Shown here piece by piece: positions 1 through 6,485 of a stretch of 8,209 nucleotides of DNA. The stretch comes from an uncultured Lachnospiraceae bacterium (lineage in GTDB: Bacteria; Bacillota; Clostridia; Lachnospirales; Lachnospiraceae). Positions within the stretch are counted from its first letter, which is position 1. Every line of letters starts with the position of its first letter. The stretch is from positions 1-8,209 of the forward strand of contig CACZTF010000215.1 in the NCBI GenBank assembly GCA_902784025.1. The letters are read 5' to 3'. Under the pieces are notes generated by a model. That model saw only the letters and a program-made list of their open reading frames with translations. It ran no database searches and was not told the DNA's origin. A program made the translations under genes and the position numbers.

Positions 1-5
1 AAATG

Positions 6-14
6 TGATATAAT
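6..14 (+). promoter_or_regulatory. Possible extended -10 promoter element upstream of rpmJ
   Basis: The sequence TGATATAAT matches an extended -10 hexamer (TG, one base, then a perfect TATAAT at 9-14). Transcription would begin near position 21, which gives rpmJ a leader of about 28 bases. The -35 region lies outside the window, so the promoter cannot be fully judged. AT-rich DNA produces chance matches, and rpmJ is usually transcribed from upstream operon promoters, so this is tentative. Confidence 0.3.
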
Positions 15-48
15 ATTTCGCAGACTTGTCTGAAAGGAGGATTTTGCA

Positions 49-162
49 GTGAAAGTCAGATCATCAGTTAAACCGATTTGTGAAAAGTGCAAAGTCATTA
101 AAAGAAAGGGTGTTGTCAGAATAATCTGCGATAACCCTAAGCACAAGCAGAGACAGGGATAA
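49..162 (+). CDS. rpmJ: 50S ribosomal protein L36 (zinc-ribbon form)
   Basis: This encodes a 37-residue protein of the large ribosomal subunit that binds 23S rRNA. It starts with GTG and is preceded by the strong site AAGGAGG at 34-40, eight bases before the start. The residues C11, C14, C27 and H32 form the CxxC...C....H zinc-ribbon pattern of the C+ type of L36. The length and the basic composition, ending in KHKQRQG, match the family exactly. In Firmicutes rpmJ normally lies between infA and rpsM. The infA end would be just left of the window, and rpsM follows here after an unusually structured gap of 207 bases. The identification is secure. The GTG start is set by the Shine-Dalgarno sequence and the family N-terminus (MKVRSSVK). 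Confidence 0.97.
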   Translation: MKVRSSVKPICEKCKVIKRKGVVRIICDNPKHKQRQG

Positions 163-192
163 TATCCTTTAAGTCTCAAATTATTATTTCAA

Positions 193-214
193 GCTTACGG
201 CCGTCACCGTAAGC
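193..214 (+). other. Perfect 8-bp hairpin downstream of rpmJ
   Basis: GCTTACGG at 193-200 is the exact reverse complement of CCGTAAGC at 207-214, leaving a six-base loop (CCGTCA). No T-run follows, so it is not a terminator by itself. Nine bases at 195-203 (TTACGGCCG) recur at 317-325, just upstream of the rpsM ribosome binding site. This element may therefore take part in an alternative long-range fold of a leader RNA. Confidence 0.55.
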
Positions 215-237
215 CTGGGATTCTTATAAAGCGGCTG

Positions 238-263
238 AGCATAGTTTTTAACTATGCTTTCTT
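238..263 (+). terminator. Hairpin with weak T-tract between rpmJ and rpsM: terminator or attenuator
   Basis: AGCATAGTT at 238-246 pairs perfectly with AACTATGCT at 250-258 around a three-T loop. The stem is 9 bp but AT-rich. It is followed by TTCTT, so the transcript would carry an interrupted U-tract. This could be a weak intrinsic terminator that ends part of the upstream infA-rpmJ transcription, or an attenuator or processing site inside a continuous operon mRNA. The T-tract is poor, so full termination is unlikely. Confidence 0.4.
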
Positions 264-273
264 ATATGTAGGA

Positions 274-326
274 CCGGATACACACATTTCAGGCTTTCCC
301 GCGGGAAAGAGCTGTATTACGGCCGG
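274..326 (+). promoter_or_regulatory. Structured leader element just upstream of rpsM (candidate ribosomal-protein regulatory site)
   Basis: A perfect 16-base palindrome, CTTTCCCGCGGGAAAG, lies at 294-309. It is flanked by outer arms that also pair: ATACA at 278-282 with TGTAT at 313-317, and CCGG at 274-277 with CCGG at 323-326 or CCG with CGG at 320-322. The result is a bulged two-part stem. An AT-rich unstructured stretch and the rpsM site GGAGGT (354-359) follow. S4 is known to repress alpha-operon translation through the leader before S13 in E. coli, and rpsD is in this operon. An autogenous control site is plausible, but I do not recognise a described motif and the role is inferred. Confidence 0.45.
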
Positions 327-369
327 ATGAGTAATTAATTTTAATTTATTAACGGAGGTTTTAAGACAC

Positions 370-744
370 ATGGCTCGTATTTCAGGTGTAGATTTACCCA
401 GAGAAAAGCGAATCGAGATCGGACTTACTTATATCTATGGTATAGGCAGAGCAAGATCAGAAAAGATTTTATCAGCTGCCGGAGTTGATCCGGATACACG
501 CGTAAAGGACCTTACTGACGAAGAAGTAGCTAAGATCCGTGACGTTATTGATGCTGATACGGAAAATCTTATTGAAGGTGATCTCAGAAGAGAGATCGCT
601 ATGAACATTAAAAGATTAAAAGAAATCGGCTGCTACAGAGGAATCCGTCACAGAAAAGGACTGCCGGTCAGAGGGCAGAAAACCAAGACCAATGCACGTA
701 CATGCAAAGGTCCCAAGAAAACTGTGGCTAATAAGAAGAAATAA
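370..744 (+). CDS. rpsM: 30S ribosomal protein S13
   Basis: This encodes a 124-residue protein of the small-subunit head that contacts 16S rRNA, S19 and the P-site tRNA and forms bridges to the large subunit. It opens MARISGVDLPREKRIEIGLTY and contains the helix-hairpin-helix-like segment YIYGIGRARSEKIL (residues 21-34). The C-terminal signature KGLPVRGQKTKTNAR lies at residues 97-110, followed by a lysine-rich tail. The length is normal for the family. The ATG is preceded by GGAGGT at 354-359. It is the first gene of the rpsM-rpsK-rpsD-rpoA-rplQ block, with 23 bases to rpsK. Expression may be controlled by the structured region upstream. Confidence 0.98.
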   Translation: MARISGVDLPREKRIEIGLTYIYGIGRARSEKILSAAGVDPDTRVKDLTDEEVAKIRDVIDADTENLIEGDLRREIAMNIKRLKEIGCYRGIRHRKGLPVRGQKTKTNARTCKGPKKTVANKKK

Positions 745-767
745 TAATATAGGAGGCTTTTATTAAA

Positions 768-1160
768 ATGGCTCAGAAGGTTACAAAAAAAGCAACCAGA
801 AAAGTTAAAAAGAATATAGATAAAGGACAGGCTCATATTCAGTCTTCCTTTAATAATACTATCGTTACACTTACTGATACGCAGGGAAATGCACTTTCCT
901 GGGCAAGTGCCGGTGGTCTTGGCTTCAGAGGTTCTAAGAAGTCTACGCCTTATGCTGCCCAAATGGCTGCTGAGACTGCTGCTAAAGCTGCTCAGATCCA
1001 CGGATTAAAATCAGTTGATGTTATGGTAAAGGGACCCGGTTCAGGCAGGGAAGCTGCTATTAGAGCACTTTCAGCTGCAGGTCTTACTGTTACAAGTATT
1101 AAAGATGTAACTCCCGTTCCCCATAACGGCTGTCGTCCGCCTAAGCGCAGAAGAGTTTAA
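768..1160 (+). CDS. rpsK: 30S ribosomal protein S11
   Basis: This encodes a 130-residue protein of the small-subunit platform, near the mRNA exit channel and the Shine-Dalgarno duplex. The family core is complete: AHIQSSFNNTIVTLTD (22-37), the glycine-rich SAGGLGFRGSKKSTPYAAQ (47-65), VKGPGSGREAAIRAL (87-101) and the terminal signature PVPHNGCRPPKRRRV. It has a basic N-terminal extension of about 18 residues, as is usual in Firmicutes. The ATG follows AGGAGG at 751-756. The gene lies 23 bases after rpsM and 21 bases before rpsD, consistent with one transcript. Confidence 0.98.
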   Translation: MAQKVTKKATRKVKKNIDKGQAHIQSSFNNTIVTLTDTQGNALSWASAGGLGFRGSKKSTPYAAQMAAETAAKAAQIHGLKSVDVMVKGPGSGREAAIRALSAAGLTVTSIKDVTPVPHNGCRPPKRRRV

Positions 1161-1181
1161 TTTGAAGGAGGTAAGCTAAAA

Positions 1182-1775
1182 ATGGCAGTAAACAGAGTCC
1201 CTGTATTAAAAAGATGCAGATCCTTAGGAATGGATCCTGCTTGTCTTGGGATAGATAAAGAATCAAAAAGAGCACCCCACAGTGCGGGAAGAAAGATAAG
1301 CCAGTACGGACTTCAGCTCAGAGAAAAACAGAAGGCTAAGTTTATTTATGGTGTGCTTGAAAAGCCTTTCCGTAATTACTACAAAAAGGCTGAAAGAATG
1401 AAAGGCATGACCGGTGAGAACCTTATGATCATGCTCGAAAGAAGACTTGACAATGTTATCTTCAGACTTGGTTTTGCAAGAACCAGAATGGAGGCACGTC
1501 AGATCGTTGACCATAAGCAGGTTCTTGTAAATGGCAAACTTGTTAATATACCTTCTTATCTTATAAGCGCAGGTGATGAAATTGCCATCAGTGAGAAGAA
1601 AAAGTCTTCTGACAGATATAAGGCCATCACTGAAGTTACATCAGGAAGACTTGTTCCGGAATGGTTAGAGTCAGACAAAGAGAATTTAACAGGAAAGGTA
1701 GTATCTTTACCTGACAGGGAAGCTATAGATGTTCCCGTTGATGAGATGCTTATCGTTGAGTTGTATTCTAAGTAA
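1182..1775 (+). CDS. rpsD: 30S ribosomal protein S4, zinc-free (C-) form
   Basis: This encodes a 197-residue primary 16S rRNA-binding protein that nucleates assembly of the 30S body. It is also a known translational autoregulator in E. coli (alpha operon) and B. subtilis (own leader). The N-terminal domain opens MAVNRVPVLKRCRSLG and has only two cysteines (C12, C21), without the spaced four-cysteine zinc site of the C+ form. The segment ISQYGLQLREKQKAKFIYG (39-57) is the family hallmark. The S4 RNA-binding domain spans roughly residues 86-145 (MLERRLDNVIFRLGFARTR onward). AAGGAGG at 1165-1171 sets the start. Its position inside the alpha operon differs from B. subtilis, where rpsD is located elsewhere. 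Confidence 0.97.
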   Translation: MAVNRVPVLKRCRSLGMDPACLGIDKESKRAPHSAGRKISQYGLQLREKQKAKFIYGVLEKPFRNYYKKAERMKGMTGENLMIMLERRLDNVIFRLGFARTRMEARQIVDHKQVLVNGKLVNIPSYLISAGDEIAISEKKKSSDRYKAITEVTSGRLVPEWLESDKENLTGKVVSLPDREAIDVPVDEMLIVELYSK

Positions 1776-1810
1776 TTTTATATAAGAAAGCACAGGGAGG
1801 AGCATACTAC

Positions 1811-2779
1811 ATGGTAGATTCAGAATTTAGCTTTAAGATGCCTAAGATTGAGATGATCGAATCCTCACCTGACGGGAAGTCTGCGACATTTGTCGTAGAA
1901 CCGCTTCACAGAGGATATGGTAGTACACTCGGAAATTCGCTTCGCAGGATTATGCTTTCATCACTTGCCGGTACAGCAGTTACAGGTATCAGTATTGATG
2001 GCGTTCTTCATGAATTCAGTTCCATTCCCGGAGTTAAAGAGGATGTTACTGAGATAGTAATGAATCTGAAGGATCTTGTCATCAGGAATAATTCTTCTAC
2101 GAATGAAGAGAAGATAGCTCATCTTGAGTATTCGGGTGAGGGCACGGTTACAGCCGGTGATATAGCTGTTGATTCAGAACTCGAGATCATTAATCCGGAT
2201 CTTGTCATAGCACATCTCGACAGACCCGACAGTAAGCTCAGTATGGATCTGTATATCAAGAATGGTATAGGTTATGTCAGTGCTGAAGGAAATAAAGATC
2301 CTGAAAAGTCAGTTGATGTGATCGCTATTGATTCAATATACACACCTATCGAAAGGGTTAATATGTCCGTAAGTGACACTCGTGTAGGGCGTGACACGGA
2401 TTATGATAAGCTTCAGATGGAGATCATTACGGATGGTTCGATAACTCCTGAAGAGGCCCTTTCTCATTCAGCTAAAGTTTTAAAGGATTTTCTGAAAGTA
2501 TTCATTAATCTTACAGAAGATGCTGAAGAAGAGGATGAGATTTTCGAAACTGAGTCTGATGATCAGAAAAAGGTATTAGCTACTACTATTGATGAACTTG
2601 AGCTTTCCGTCCGTTCCTTTAATTGTCTCAAGAGAGCCGGGATAAATACGGTTGCTGATCTTTGTGACAAAACAGAGGATGAAATGATGAAGGTAAGGAA
2701 TCTCGGAAAAAAATCACTTGATGAAGTTCATGAGAAACTTACAAAGTTAGGCTTAAGTCTTAAGATGAATGAAGATTGA
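1811..2779 (+). CDS. rpoA: DNA-directed RNA polymerase subunit alpha
   Basis: This encodes a 322-residue subunit whose dimer scaffolds beta and beta-prime and whose C-terminal domain binds UP elements and activators. The N-terminal domain carries the dimerisation signature PLHRGYGSTLGNSLRRIMLSS (residues 31-51) and PIERVNMSV (179-187). An acidic linker (about residues 235-252, rich in Glu and Asp) leads to the C-terminal domain at about 259-318. The DNA-contact residues equivalent to E. coli R265, N268, G296, K298 and S299 appear as R268, N271, G299, K301 and S302. GGGAGG at 1795-1800 supports the first ATG rather than the internal Met10. It lies 35 bases after rpsD and 57 before rplQ. The length is normal. 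Confidence 0.98.
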   Translation: MVDSEFSFKMPKIEMIESSPDGKSATFVVEPLHRGYGSTLGNSLRRIMLSSLAGTAVTGISIDGVLHEFSSIPGVKEDVTEIVMNLKDLVIRNNSSTNEEKIAHLEYSGEGTVTAGDIAVDSELEIINPDLVIAHLDRPDSKLSMDLYIKNGIGYVSAEGNKDPEKSVDVIAIDSIYTPIERVNMSVSDTRVGRDTDYDKLQMEIITDGSITPEEALSHSAKVLKDFLKVFINLTEDAEEEDEIFETESDDQKKVLATTIDELELSVRSFNCLKRAGINTVADLCDKTEDEMMKVRNLGKKSLDEVHEKLTKLGLSLKMNED

Positions 2780-2790
2780 TATTATTTATT

Positions 2791-2821
2791 ACATACAGTA
2801 AGACCGTAAGTGCATGTATGT
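2791..2821 (+). other. Hairpin between rpoA and rplQ
   Basis: ACATACA at 2791-2797 is the reverse complement of TGTATGT at 2815-2821, around a 17-base loop that contains the repeat GTAAGaccGTAAG. The stem ends two bases before the AAAAGGAG ribosome binding site of rplQ (2823-2830). It could tune rplQ translation or act as a processing site. No T-run follows, so it is not a terminator. Confidence 0.35.
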
Positions 2822-2836
2822 TAAAAGGAGATTATA

Positions 2837-3373
2837 ATGGCACATTACAGAAAATTAGGAAAAGATTCCGCAGCCCGTAAAGCTTTGCTCAGAAATCAGG
2901 TAACAGGTCTTTTTCTCAATAATCGTATAGTTACCACAGAGGCTCGTGCAAAGGAAGTAAGAAAAATAGCTGAGAAGCTTATTGCTCTTGCTGTACGTGA
3001 AAGGGATAACTTTGAGACCATAAAAGTGTCTGCGAAGGTTGCCAAAAAAGATGCTGACGGTAAGAGGATAAAAGAGAACAAAGACGGTAAAGAAGTACCT
3101 GTATATGAAACTGTAGAAAAGGAGATAAAAAAAGACAATCCTTCTAGACTTCATGCAAGAAGGATAATGCATAAATATCTCTATAAAATAACTACAGTTC
3201 CCCAGGAAGGTGCAGGAAGAAAGAGAAATACCGAAGTTATCGATCTTTCCCAGAAGCTTTTTGATCAGCTTGCTCCCCGTTATGCTGATAGGAACGGTGG
3301 TTATACACGTATCATAAAAGTTGCACAGAGGCGCGGAGACGGCGCACTCGAAGTAATATTAGAGCTCGTTTGA
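2837..3373 (+). CDS. rplQ: 50S ribosomal protein L17 with lineage-specific insertion
   Basis: This encodes a 178-residue large-subunit protein located near the peptide exit tunnel. The N-terminal core, HYRKLGKDSAARKALLRNQV and IVTTEARAKEVRKIAEKLI (31-49), and the C-terminal core, LFDQLAPRYADRNGGYTRI (141-159), then a final LEVILELV, match the family. L17 is about 120 residues in B. subtilis. Here a highly charged stretch of about 45-55 residues (roughly 57-105, rich in Lys, Glu and Asp) is inserted in the middle. I recall such an insertion in Lachnospiraceae L17, so it is probably a normal lineage feature. The ATG follows AAAAGGAG at 2823-2830. It is the last gene of the operon, and a terminator starts 20 bases after its stop. 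Confidence 0.96.
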   Translation: MAHYRKLGKDSAARKALLRNQVTGLFLNNRIVTTEARAKEVRKIAEKLIALAVRERDNFETIKVSAKVAKKDADGKRIKENKDGKEVPVYETVEKEIKKDNPSRLHARRIMHKYLYKITTVPQEGAGRKRNTEVIDLSQKLFDQLAPRYADRNGGYTRIIKVAQRRGDGALEVILELV

Positions 3374-3393
3374 TCTAGAAAATATAGTTTTTC

Positions 3394-3424
3394 AGGACTG
3401 TCACTTATGTGGCGGTCTTTTTTT
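3394..3424 (+). terminator. Intrinsic terminator of the alpha operon
   Basis: GACTGTCAC at 3396-3404 pairs with GTGGCGGTC at 3409-3417, with two G-U pairs and a four-base TTAT loop. The pairing can extend by two further pairs on the outside (A3394, G3395). Seven consecutive T residues follow at 3418-3424. This is a canonical Rho-independent terminator, 20 bases after the rplQ stop. It separates the ribosomal operon from rel. Confidence 0.9.
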
Positions 3425-3451
3425 GACTGAATGGAAAAAAAATAGTAAAAT
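3423..3451 (+). promoter_or_regulatory. Probable sigma-A promoter of the rel operon
   Basis: The -35 element is TTGACT at 3423-3428 (one mismatch to TTGACA) and the -10 element is TAAAAT at 3446-3451 (one mismatch to TATAAT). They are separated by exactly 17 bases that include an A-tract. Transcription would start near 3458 and give a leader of about 28 bases before the rel ATG. The first two T of the -35 are the last two bases of the preceding terminator's T-run, so the two elements overlap. Confidence 0.7.
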
Positions 3452-3485
3452 AATCAAATATGATTATGAATGTGAGGTGATAAAT

Positions 3486-5759
3486 ATGGCAGATATCGTC
3501 CCCGGTAAAGAAGATCCTATGAGTGAAAAATTTGTACCTGAGGATTTTACAAGTCCTGATAAGCTTTATAACAGTCTGATCGAAAGGATAAAGGGTTATC
3601 ATCCTTCATCAGATATAACAGAGATTGAAAAAGCTTACAGAATAGCCAGGGATGCGCATGAGGGTCAGTTAAGAAAATCCGGTGAACCTTATATAATTCA
3701 TCCTCTTTGTGTTGCCATTATCTTATCACAACTGGAATTGGACAAAGAGTCTATAATAGCAGGTATCTTACATGATGTGGTTGAAGACACCATAATGACA
3801 CAGGAGGAACTGGAAACCGAATTTGGTGCTGAAGTTGCCCTTCTGGTAGATGGCGTTACAAAACTTACCCGTCTGAAGTATAAACATGATAAGCTTGACG
3901 AACAGGCAGAAAACCTTCGTAAGATGTTCCTTGCAATGGCTAAGGATATCCGTGTTATCATGATAAAGCTTGCTGACAGACTTCATAATATGCGTACAAT
4001 GCAATATCAGTCTCATGAAAAGCAGATTGAAAAATCCAGAGAGACGCTTGATATATATGCTCCTCTTGCTCACAGGCTGGGAATATCCAAAATAAAGATA
4101 GAGTTGGATGACCTTGCCATGAAATACCTTTTACCGGAAGTATATGAGGAGATTGACAGAAAGGTAAAACTTCTCAGACCGGAACAGGAAACATTTATAG
4201 AAAACATCAAAAAAGAAGTGCAGATGCATCTGACTAATGCAAATATAAAAGCACAGGTTTCCGGACGTGTAAAACATCATTTTTCCATATACAGAAAAAT
4301 GGTCAATCAGCACAAAACACTTGACGAAATATATGACATCTTTGCTTTGAGGGTTATAGTAGAGACAGAGCAGGATTGTTATGGAGCACTTGGTATAATT
4401 CATGAAATGTATAAGCCGGTACCGGGTCGTATCAAAGACTATATTGCTATGCCAAAGCCTAATAACTATCAGTCTTTGCATACTACACTTATCTCTAATG
4501 ACGGTTCGCCTTTCGAAGTTCAGATAAGAACTGAAGAAATGCATAAAGTTGCTGAGTTTGGTATCGCTGCTCATTGGAAATATAAAGAAGGCAAGAGCGG
4601 AGTTCAGACTAAAGACAGCTATGAAGCTAAGCTTTCATGGCTTCGTCAGATATTAGAATGGCAGAAAGATTTGTCTGATAACAAAGAATTCATGGATTCC
4701 GTTAAAGCAGATCTTAGTCTCTTTTCCGATAATGTTTATTGCTTTACACCTTCCGGGGATGTAAAGAACCTGCCTGCCGGATCATGTCCCGTTGATTTCG
4801 CATATCTTATTCACTCTGCTGTAGGCAATACTATGGTTGGAGCCCGTGTGAACGGACAACTTGTTAATATCGACTATAAGATTAAAAATGGTGACAGGAT
4901 AGAGATAATAACATCTCAGAATTCCAAAGGACCAAGCCGCGACTGGTTAAAGATAGTAAGAAGCGCGCAGGCGCGTACAAAGATCAATCAATGGTTCAAA
5001 AGGGAATTCAAAGAGGAAAATGTTTCCAGAGGAAAAGAACTTGTATCAGAATATGCAAAAAGCTCGGGTCATGACCTTTCAGAACTAACAAAACCTGAAT
5101 ATACTCAAAAAGCCCTGTTAAAATATGGATTTGCTGACTGGGACTCACTTCTGGCTGCAGTAGGACATGGCTCACTCAAAGAAGGACAGGTAGTCAATAA
5201 GCTTGTTGAAGAATTTGAGAAAGATAAAAAAAGCAAGCTCAGAGACTCTGATATAATAGAAAGTCTGAACCAGGAAAGCGAGAAAAAAGAAAAAGAGTTC
5301 AAGATAGGCAAAAACGGTGTTTTGATCAAAGGGATAGGAGATGTTTCGGTTCATTTATCAAAATGTTGTCATCCGGTACCCGGAGATGAGATCATAGGTT
5401 ATGTAACGAGAGGAAGAGGTGTTACAATACATCGTACAGATTGTACCAACGTCTTGAACTTTCCTGAAACTGAAAGAGGACGTCTTATAGAGGCTGAGTG
5501 GACAAGTAATCAGCTGAACGGTAAGTTTGACGCAAAAGTTGAGATCTTTTCCGAGAACAGAGTCGGCCTTCTTGCAGAGTTATCTTTGATCTTTACAGAT
5601 GCGGATATTGATGTTAAATCTGTAAATGTAAGAATAAACAAAAAAAATCAGGCGACTACGATATTCGGATTTGAGGTAAACGGAAAAGATGAGTTGCGTA
5701 AGATAGCAAACCGGATAAAAAGTGTTGAAGGTGTTATAGAAGTAAGGAGAGCCGGATAA
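3486..5759 (+). CDS. relA: Bifunctional (p)ppGpp synthetase/hydrolase (long Rel/SpoT homologue)
   Basis: This encodes a 757-residue cytoplasmic, ribosome-associated stringent-response enzyme that makes and degrades (p)ppGpp. Domains in order: the HD hydrolase (about 45-200) with R55, H72, H96-D97, E100-D101 (HDVVEDT) and D164/N168 in KLADRLHNMR; the synthetase (about 240-370) with D284, the loop RIKDYIAMPKPNNYQSLH (315-332) and E344 in FEVQIRT; TGS (about 415-477); a helical region; the zinc-finger domain with C627, C628, H629 and C653; and the C-terminal ACT domain (about 683-754). The RxKD motif (RIKD) marks the bifunctional class rather than the EXDD of synthesis-only RelA. All hydrolase residues I looked for are present. 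ATG 3486 follows GAGGTGA (3474-3480). An in-frame TTG at 3423 lies within the promoter and is not the start. The gene heads an operon with the MBL hydrolase. Confidence 0.97.
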   Translation: MADIVPGKEDPMSEKFVPEDFTSPDKLYNSLIERIKGYHPSSDITEIEKAYRIARDAHEGQLRKSGEPYIIHPLCVAIILSQLELDKESIIAGILHDVVEDTIMTQEELETEFGAEVALLVDGVTKLTRLKYKHDKLDEQAENLRKMFLAMAKDIRVIMIKLADRLHNMRTMQYQSHEKQIEKSRETLDIYAPLAHRLGISKIKIELDDLAMKYLLPEVYEEIDRKVKLLRPEQETFIENIKKEVQMHLTNANIKAQVSGRVKHHFSIYRKMVNQHKTLDEIYDIFALRVIVETEQDCYGALGIIHEMYKPVPGRIKDYIAMPKPNNYQSLHTTLISNDGSPFEVQIRTEEMHKVAEFGIAAHWKYKEGKSGVQTKDSYEAKLSWLRQILEWQKDLSDNKEFMDSVKADLSLFSDNVYCFTPSGDVKNLPAGSCPVDFAYLIHSAVGNTMVGARVNGQLVNIDYKIKNGDRIEIITSQNSKGPSRDWLKIVRSAQARTKINQWFKREFKEENVSRGKELVSEYAKSSGHDLSELTKPEYTQKALLKYGFADWDSLLAAVGHGSLKEGQVVNKLVEEFEKDKKSKLRDSDIIESLNQESEKKEKEFKIGKNGVLIKGIGDVSVHLSKCCHPVPGDEIIGYVTRGRGVTIHRTDCTNVLNFPETERGRLIEAEWTSNQLNGKFDAKVEIFSENRVGLLAELSLIFTDADIDVKSVNVRINKKNQATTIFGFEVNGKDELRKIANRIKSVEGVIEVRRAG

Positions 5760-5761
5760 AA

Positions 5762-6424
5762 ATGACAGATAAAATTCAACTGATTTGTATAAAAACAGGC
5801 ATGATGGATAACAACAGCTGGCTTGTAAAAAACACTTCAAATGGAGAGGGATTTCTGGTTGATGCTTCTTTTTCTCCGGATATCATCATAAAAAAAATAA
5901 AAGAAGCGGGAGTAAAACTTAAAGGGATACTTATCACACATTGTCATTATGACCATATCTATTCAGTAAACGAAATAAAAAAAGAATTTTACTCTGATGG
6001 AATATTAGTATATGCAGGTGAGGATGAAAAAGAGCTGATATCCGATAGAAGCTTTAATCTCTTCAGGAAACATGGTCTTTCCCTTGAATCCGTAGAAGCG
6101 GACAGGTTCCTTCAAGATGGAGAGATCATTGATATCGCAGGGATAAAAGTTAAAGCGATATTTACACCGGGTCATACAAAGGGGGGAGTATGCTATTATT
6201 TGGAGTCCGAAAAATTGGTTTTTACCGGAGACACGCTATTTGAAGGTTCATACGGACGTACGGATCTGCCTTCCGGGAGTATAAAGGAGATATGCGAGTC
6301 TGTCACTTCCAAATTATTTACTCTTCCTGATGAGACTATGGTGTTTCCCGGACATGGTAATCCTACAGATATTGGATATGAGAGCAAAACTAATCCAATA
6401 TTAAATGTTTCATGTCAGCTATAG
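5762..6424 (+). CDS. MBL-fold metallohydrolase (glyoxalase II-like)
   Basis: This encodes a 220-residue soluble hydrolase of the metallo-beta-lactamase fold with no signal peptide visible. The metal-binding set is complete: HCHYDH at residues 60-65 (HxHxDH), H138 in FTPGHTKGG, D157 in FTGDTLFEGSYGRTDL and H198 in FPGHGNPTDIGYE. The FEGSYGRTDL segment and the short C-terminus after the last His match the small YcbL/GloB-like subgroup. That subgroup hydrolyses thioesters such as S-lactoylglutathione or is of unknown substrate. The true substrate cannot be read from sequence. The ATG comes two bases after the rel stop, and its likely Shine-Dalgarno AAGGAG (5744-5749) lies inside the end of rel, so translation is probably coupled. 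The gene is often found between rel and hemZ in Clostridia. Confidence 0.93.
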   Translation: MTDKIQLICIKTGMMDNNSWLVKNTSNGEGFLVDASFSPDIIIKKIKEAGVKLKGILITHCHYDHIYSVNEIKKEFYSDGILVYAGEDEKELISDRSFNLFRKHGLSLESVEADRFLQDGEIIDIAGIKVKAIFTPGHTKGGVCYYLESEKLVFTGDTLFEGSYGRTDLPSGSIKEICESVTSKLFTLPDETMVFPGHGNPTDIGYESKTNPILNVSCQL

Positions 6425-6437
6425 AAAGTTTGGTAAC

Positions 6438-6468
6438 AAATTATCCTTTACTAAGGATCAAATAATTT
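6438..6468 (+). other. Weak hairpin between the MBL gene and hemZ
   Basis: ATCCTT at 6443-6448 pairs with AAGGAT at 6453-6458 around TACT. AAATT at 6438-6442 can pair with AATTT at 6464-6468 across a five-base bulge. The stem is AT-rich and no T-run follows. It could influence processing or translation of hemZ, whose ATG starts 18 bases later, but the function is unknown. Confidence 0.3.
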
Positions 6469-6485
6469 CAGACTGTATTTAAACT

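Noticed and set aside
648..1001. Minus-strand open frame across the rpsM/rpsK junction
   Set aside because: It is antisense to two certain ribosomal genes, and its translation has no recognisable family.
3423..3485. In-frame TTG start that would extend Rel by 21 residues
   Set aside because: It lies in the terminator T-run and forms the -35 of the likely promoter. ATG 3486 has a GAGGTGA ribosome binding site at a suitable distance.
4131..4574. Minus-strand open frame of 147 codons inside rel
   Set aside because: It lies fully within the conserved synthetase region of rel on the other strand. Its Cys/Phe/Tyr-rich translation is typical of a shadow frame.
6181..6192. GGGGGGAG followed by ATG inside the MBL gene
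   Set aside because: The ATG is out of frame and its reading frame closes after about 17 codons. The G-run encodes the conserved GH-TKGG region.
6438..6468. Terminator between the MBL gene and hemZ
   Set aside because: The stem is short and AT-rich, and there is no T-run after it.
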